Assembly (NCBI GenBank): GCA_017443885.1
Contig: JAFSXW010000042.1
Location: forward strand, 1-9,831
DNA length: 9,831 nucleotides
Direction: 5' to 3'
From: Clostridia bacterium
GTDB lineage: Bacteria; Bacillota; Clostridia; Christensenellales; UBA1242
Below the pieces are notes generated by a model. The model was given only the letters and a program-made list of their open reading frames with translations. It ran no database searches and was not told the DNA's origin. How positions within the stretch are numbered: position 1 is the first letter of the stretch; every line of letters begins with the position of its first letter. Both the position numbers and the translations under genes were made by a program. This document shows, piece after piece, positions 6,000 through 9,831 of the stretch.

Positions 6000-7386
6000 A
6001 TTCATCTCTCCTATTGCTTTCTATTTTTACAGCCACTCCCAAACCGCTAAGTTGCCTAAAAAAATCTCTTTCAGTTGTGCTTTCATAAAGTTTTGAAGAA
6101 ATTGTTAAGCAAAGAGTATCTCCTAAAGACACCACCCCCACGCTAATAGAGTTGTGTTTGCTTCTTCCAAGGTTTAATTCTAGCCTTTCTGCATAATTAT
6201 AAAACACCTCTGGCACATCAATTTTCCCAAGGTTAGAAAATGCAAAAGTTTGCAATTTTTCGCCTAAAAGATTAAAAGATAGGCTTAAAAATGGCTTTTT
6301 TATAAAAAGTGGCAATAATTTAATAAACACATTTTTTTGCAAATTAACATTAGAGTTAATGTTTTTTTGCAAAAAACTTTTATCAATTTGTTTTAATTCA
6401 GAACTCACTTTTGTTATTGTTTCTTCTAGCGACAAATCTTCATCATTAAGTTCAATATTTTTATAACTAGAAAAATTTCGAAGAGTTTTACTTTCAAAAA
6501 AATACCTTAAATCAATCGGCACGCTAATTTTAACAGGCTTTTTGCTGTTTTTTCTTTTTTGAACTATCACATATCCAAGAACGCCTGCTAAAAAGCTAGA
6601 AAGGGTTGCATTATATTTTTTAGCAACTTCTTTTAAATTTTGCACACTCATAACGCCAATTGTTGTGTTTAATGTCCCCTCTTCTAAAACCTGCCCTTTA
6701 ATATTATAGGCAGGGCTCTCTTTGTGGCTTATGCCTTTTTCTGCACTTGCATATTCAGCAAACGAATCTTCAGTTTCTTCGTTGCTTGGTTTATCTTTAG
6801 TGTTTAAATAAAATGTTGAAGTTTCTGCATCTATTTTAACCCCACATTTTTCTAAATATGCCATTATTAAACTAACAAGAAAAACCATTGCCCCATGCCC
6901 ATCAGTAACCGCATGAAACACTTCAACACTCACTCTAAATTTTGAATATAACACCCTAATTAGTGGTTTAGATGTGTCCCCTAAATCCATAAAAAAACAT
7001 GGAAAAGTTTTTTCTTCTTCAACAAAAACTCTTCTAGAATTTGTTTCAAAATAATTCCAAAAAAAGCCTTTTTTTAAGCAAACATTAAAAGAAGGAAATC
7101 TTTTTAAAGAGTCATCTAGTGCTAATTGAAGTTTGTCTTTTTGAACTTCATTCTTTAAAACGCAACTTACTCTAAACACAAAAGACCACTTTTCACTAGA
7201 AGACCCAGGATAAATAATTGCAGCATTATCTAATTTAAACCAATTTTTTGCGCCATTTTTCACTATTTTTTTATTGTTTTTGCGTTTTTTTTGCTTTAAA
7301 TTTATTTTTTCTTTTTTATTCTCGGCAACTATCTTGGCTTCATTATTTTTAATTTTAAACATTAATTGTTGTTCTTTCTTTGCCAT
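5989..7386 (-). CDS. HxxxD-type acyltransferase, alcohol-acetyltransferase-like
   Basis: This belongs by motif to the CoA-dependent acyltransferase/condensation-domain fold (alcohol O-acetyltransferase, PapA5 and similar), which transfers an acyl group to a hydroxyl or amine. The active-site motif is FHAVTDGHG, with catalytic His158 and structural Asp162. Other family features are NWFKLDNAAIIYP (48-60), ISVPIDLRYFF followed by SKTLRNFSSY (287-308), and FSNLG (383-387), the DFGWG-like position of related proteins. No transmembrane segment is present. The acyl donor and acceptor cannot be told from sequence. The 465-residue length is normal, but about 47 residues before the conserved start are unusually basic (16 Lys). 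The start is uncertain: ATG at 7386 lies 16 nt after GGAGAG, further than usual; ATG at 7362 and TTG at 7410 are less well supported. It is first in a probable operon with the zinc-ribbon membrane gene, which it overlaps, and rnr. Confidence 0.85.
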   Translation of the reverse strand: MAKKEQQLMFKIKNNEAKIVAENKKEKINLKQKKRKNNKKIVKNGAKNWFKLDNAAIIYPGSSSEKWSFVFRVSCVLKNEVQKDKLQLALDDSLKRFPSFNVCLKKGFFWNYFETNSRRVFVEEEKTFPCFFMDLGDTSKPLIRVLYSKFRVSVEVFHAVTDGHGAMVFLVSLIMAYLEKCGVKIDAETSTFYLNTKDKPSNEETEDSFAEYASAEKGISHKESPAYNIKGQVLEEGTLNTTIGVMSVQNLKEVAKKYNATLSSFLAGVLGYVIVQKRKNSKKPVKISVPIDLRYFFESKTLRNFSSYKNIELNDEDLSLEETITKVSSELKQIDKSFLQKNINSNVNLQKNVFIKLLPLFIKKPFLSLSFNLLGEKLQTFAFSNLGKIDVPEVFYNYAERLELNLGRSKHNSISVGVVSLGDTLCLTISSKLYESTTERDFFRQLSGLGVAVKIESNRRDEYGG

Positions 7387-7446
7387 ATAAAGTTTAAAAA
7401 TTCTCTCCAAAATAAGTGTATCAAAATTAAATTAAAAAGTCTATTT

Positions 7447-7452
7447 ATTTTA
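7447..7452 (-). promoter_or_regulatory. Weak candidate -10 box for the acyltransferase operon
   Basis: TAAAAT on the minus strand lies about 60 nt before the ATG at 7386, but I see no -35 box at suitable spacing. This is the best candidate in the divergent region for the acyltransferase-membrane protein-rnr operon, and it is weak. Confidence 0.25.
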
Positions 7453-7461
7453 AGCCTTATT

Positions 7462-7483
7462 GCTTTAATAAAGCTTTAATAAA
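7462..7483 (+). repeat. Perfect 11-bp tandem repeat in the divergent intergenic region
   Basis: GCTTTAATAAA occurs twice head to tail (7462-7472 and 7473-7483), with a palindrome TAAAGCTTTA at the junction. It lies between the typA promoter and the acyltransferase operon. It could be a regulator site, but simple A/T-rich sequence makes chance repeats more likely than usual. Confidence 0.5.
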
Positions 7484-7531
7484 ATATTAATAATTTTTTA
7501 TATAAGTCTTTTCTTTTTATAAAAAATGTGG

Positions 7532-7557
7532 TATACTTTTTAAGTTATTATTTGGAG
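7532..7557 (+). promoter_or_regulatory. Extended -10 promoter and ribosome binding site of typA
   Basis: TATACT at 7532-7537 is directly preceded by TGG, giving an extended -10 motif; the -35 position holds only T-rich sequence. Transcription from about 7544 would give a leader near 22 nt. GGAG (7554-7557) lies 8 nt before the ATG and fixes the start. Confidence 0.65.
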
Positions 7558-7565
7558 AAAAATTT

Positions 7566-9395
7566 ATGGAAAATAAGGATATAAGAAATATTGCAATTAT
7601 TGCCCATGTAGACCATGGCAAAACAAGCCTTGTTAACGAACTATTAAAGCAAGGTGGCGTGTTTAGAGAAAATCAGGAAGTGGCAGATCGTGTTATGGAT
7701 TCAAATGCCCTTGAAAGAGAGCGTGGAATAACAATTCTTTCTAAAAATGCTTCATTTATGTATAACGGAATTAAAGTAAATGTGGTAGACACCCCGGGCC
7801 ATGCCGATTTTGGTGGCGAGGTTGAACGTGTGTTAAAAATGGTAGATGGTGTTTTGCTTGTTGTTGATGCCTATGAAGGCACAATGCCACAAACTCGTTT
7901 TGTTTTATCAAAAGCACTCGAATTAAACCATAAAGTTATAGTAGTTATTAATAAAATTGATAGAAAAGATGCCCGCATTAGTGAAGTTGTGGATGAAGTG
8001 CTAGAACTTTTAATGGAACTAGATGCCACACCAGAGCAACTAGATAGTCCATTTGTTTATGCTTCTGCAAGAATGGGAGTTGCCAGCCTAGACCCAAACA
8101 CTATGGGAACGGATATGAAACCTCTTATGGACACTATCATAAATCATATCCCTGCCCCAGAAGGCGACCAAAATAAACCATTTCAAATGCTTGTTTCTTC
8201 ATGCGAGCAAAATGATTATTTAGGAAAACTTGCAGTTGGAAAAGTTGAAAATGGAAGCGTTAAAGTAAACGATAGTGTTTCAATTGTAAACTACCACGAT
8301 AAAAATAGGTTAAAACAATTTAAAATTAGTAATATTTTTGTTTATGAAGGCTTAAAACGAGTTCCAACCGCTGTTGCAAATGTTGGAGATATTGTGTGCC
8401 TTTCAGGAAGCGAGGAAGTAACCATTGGAGATACCGTTTGCGATAAAAACAATTTGGAAGCTATTCCATTTGTTAAAATTAGCGAGCCAAGTGTTGAAAT
8501 GGAATTTAGCGTTAATAATAGCCCATTTGCTGGAAAAGAAGGCAAATTTTCAACCAGTAGGCATCTTCGTGAGCGTCTTTTAAAAGAAGCCGTTAAAGAT
8601 TTAAGCCTTAAAGTTATTGAAACGCCAAACACCGATACTTTTAAAGTTTTGGGTCGTGGCGAAATGCACATTTCAATACTTGTTGAAAATATGCGCAGAG
8701 ACGGCTATGAGTTTCAAGTTTCAATGCCAAAAGTTTTGTTTAAAGAAATTGATGGCGTTAAATGTGAACCAATAGATAGATTAGTTATAGATGTTCCAGA
8801 AAATTGCGTTGGCACAATTATAAGTGCTATGGGCGAAAGAAAGGGCGAACTTGTTTCAATGACATCCCATGAAACACGCACAAAACTAGAATTTAATATT
8901 CCAAGCCGTGGCTTATTTGGCTATAAAAATGAATTTTTAACATCAACAAAAGGTGAAGGCGTTATGAGTTCAGTATTCCTTGCTTACGAGCCATATAAAG
9001 GCGAAATAAGAAATAGGAATTTTGGCACTCTAGTTGCCTATGAAAACGGCGAAGCAGTTGTTTATGGGCTATTTAACAGTCAAGAGCGTGGAAGACTGCT
9101 TATCACCCCAGGAACAAAGGTTTATGGCGGAATGATAGTTGGAATAAACCCAAAGCAAGAAGATATTGTTGTTAATGTTTGTAAAACAAAACACCTAACA
9201 AATATTCGTTCTTCTGCAAGTGATGAAGCATTAAGGCTAGAGCCGGTTAAACCACTCACCCTAGAAGAGAGCCTAGAATTTTTAAGCGAAGACGAACTTT
9301 TGGAAGTTACCCCACTTTCATTAAGGCTTCGCAAAAAGATATTAGACCACACCCTTCGTGGCAGAGCCGATTTCAAACGCAAAAACGGACAATAA
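7566..9395 (+). CDS. typA: Translational GTPase TypA/BipA
   Basis: TypA/BipA is a ribosome-binding GTPase of the EF-G family, involved in 50S assembly and growth under cold or other stress. The 609-residue length is typical. The GTPase domain shows AHVDHGKT (13-20, G1), ERGIT (52-56, G2 region), DTPGH (75-79, G3), NKID (129-132, G4) and SAR (167-169, G5 region). A beta-barrel domain 2 (about 200-295), two EF-G-like alpha/beta domains and the TypA-specific C-terminal domain (about 480-609) follow; GRGEMHISILVENMRRDGYEF and the segment around GLFGYKNEFLTSTKGEG are characteristic of TypA rather than EF-G or LepA. The start is supported by GGAG 8 nt upstream and by the conserved opening DIRNIAIIAHVDHGKT. 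It is transcribed alone, divergently from the acyltransferase-rnr operon, and ends just before a shared terminator. Note the ribosome-related company: tmRNA, SmpB and RNase R. Confidence 0.97.
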   Translation: MENKDIRNIAIIAHVDHGKTSLVNELLKQGGVFRENQEVADRVMDSNALERERGITILSKNASFMYNGIKVNVVDTPGHADFGGEVERVLKMVDGVLLVVDAYEGTMPQTRFVLSKALELNHKVIVVINKIDRKDARISEVVDEVLELLMELDATPEQLDSPFVYASARMGVASLDPNTMGTDMKPLMDTIINHIPAPEGDQNKPFQMLVSSCEQNDYLGKLAVGKVENGSVKVNDSVSIVNYHDKNRLKQFKISNIFVYEGLKRVPTAVANVGDIVCLSGSEEVTIGDTVCDKNNLEAIPFVKISEPSVEMEFSVNNSPFAGKEGKFSTSRHLRERLLKEAVKDLSLKVIETPNTDTFKVLGRGEMHISILVENMRRDGYEFQVSMPKVLFKEIDGVKCEPIDRLVIDVPENCVGTIISAMGERKGELVSMTSHETRTKLEFNIPSRGLFGYKNEFLTSTKGEGVMSSVFLAYEPYKGEIRNRNFGTLVAYENGEAVVYGLFNSQERGRLLITPGTKVYGGMIVGINPKQEDIVVNVCKTKHLTNIRSSASDEALRLEPVKPLTLEESLEFLSEDELLEVTPLSLRLRKKILDHTLRGRADFKRKNGQ

Positions 9396-9428
9396 AAAAA
9401 GCATCCACTTAAAAGTGGATGCTTTTTT
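9396..9428. terminator. Bidirectional terminator between typA and the convergent gene
   Basis: GCATCCAC and GTGGATGC form an 8-bp stem (extendable to 10) around a TTAAAA loop at 9401-9422, flanked by seven A (9394-9400) and six T (9423-9428). It therefore works as an intrinsic terminator on both strands. On the plus side it begins 5 nt after the typA stop. On the minus side its flanking sequence contains the stop codon of the opposing gene (9427-9429). Confidence 0.92.
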
Positions 9429-9831
9429 ACAACATGTAATATGCATTTTTAACATCTTTCCATAAATCCTTTAATTTTGTGCCTTTTATTGTGGCATTTT
9501 CTATAAAATCTCTTTTTGTTTTAAAAGTTTGATATTCATTTTTAGAAGCAAGCATAATATCTTCATTTTCAAAACTAACCTCAAATAGTTCACCATTATA
9601 TTTAAATTCCATCTCGCCATACATAAATAATGCCTCTGCAAAATCTTCTATAGATGGCAACAATGGTTTATGCGCCTTATATAGTGCTTTTGCTTTGTTT
9701 AAAGACATCATATTGGGATACTGAACTGTATCTGGATGCAAAAATTGTGTTTTGTCTTGCTCCCAACCACAATTTTCGCATAAACCATTGCCATAATCAT
9801 CTACTGCCACAGGTTTATTGCAAACCTCGCA
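9427..9831 (-). CDS. Zinc-ribbon protein, CPCC-like, truncated at the window edge
   Basis: The frame is open to the window edge, so the gene continues to the right and its start is not seen; the GTG at 9810 is internal. The visible 134 residues begin with CEVC (1-4) and CENC (18-21), separated by 13 residues: a zinc ribbon. GWEQD follows, then PNMMSLNKAKALYKA (about 40-54) and a charged C-terminal part. The pattern of two CxxC pairs, a tryptophan-acidic step and then P-N-x-x-S-L-N-x-A-x-x-x-Y resembles small cysteine-rich CPCC-type proteins from memory, but the exact CPCC string is not visible. The C-terminal region (about 65-134), with FEVSFENEDIMLA and KLKDLWKDVKNAYYML, may be a separate small domain. 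Function is unknown. The gene ends inside the terminator shared with typA. Confidence 0.75.
   Translation of the reverse strand, partial: CEVCNKPVAVDDYGNGLCENCGWEQDKTQFLHPDTVQYPNMMSLNKAKALYKAHKPLLPSIEDFAEALFMYGEMEFKYNGELFEVSFENEDIMLASKNEYQTFKTKRDFIENATIKGTKLKDLWKDVKNAYYML

Noticed and set aside
8342..8671. Minus-strand frame inside typA
   Set aside because: It is antisense to an intact conserved gene and has no initiation signals.

Overview
The window looks like a low-GC, chromosomal housekeeping segment of a Bacillota (Firmicutes) bacterium, probably an uncultured Clostridia-type lineage. The evidence is strongly AT-rich DNA, strong AGGAGG-type ribosome binding sites, sigma-A-like promoters with 17-nt spacers, short intrinsic terminators, and the gene order rnr-smpB-ssrA, which is common in this phylum. 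I see no phage, IS, CRISPR, tRNA or rRNA signal. The assignment below phylum is an inference.

Layout, left to right. A strong leftward promoter at the left edge serves a gene outside the window. Next, on the minus strand, come a membrane-anchored glutamate-rich coiled-coil protein (140-1240) with its own promoter and terminator, and a small lipoprotein of unknown function (1449-1988). A complete one-piece tmRNA gene follows (2178-2518, minus), with all four pseudoknots and a tag reading frame; its terminator is at 2143-2170. SmpB (2522-2968) ends only 3 nt before the tmRNA 5' end and has its own promoter. RNase R (3110-5284) is preceded by a zinc-ribbon multi-pass membrane protein (5301-5999) and an HxxxD-type acyltransferase (5989-7386). 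These three minus-strand genes are tightly packed and look like one operon. A divergent intergenic region then separates them from typA/bipA (7566-9395, plus). A bidirectional hairpin terminator is shared with a convergent, edge-truncated zinc-ribbon gene (9427 to beyond 9831, minus).

How the genes work together. tmRNA, SmpB and RNase R form the trans-translation system: SmpB delivers tmRNA to stalled ribosomes, tmRNA tags the nascent chain for proteolysis, and RNase R degrades the defective message. TypA/BipA, a ribosome-associated GTPase, sits on the other side of the divergent region, so about half of the window concerns ribosome quality control and function. The acyltransferase plus zinc-ribbon membrane protein are a plausible two-gene unit upstream of rnr whose link to RNA metabolism is unknown. 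The least explained genes are the Glu-rich coiled-coil anchor protein, the lipoprotein and the right-edge zinc-ribbon protein. I found no clear evidence for a wholly new defence or mobile system.
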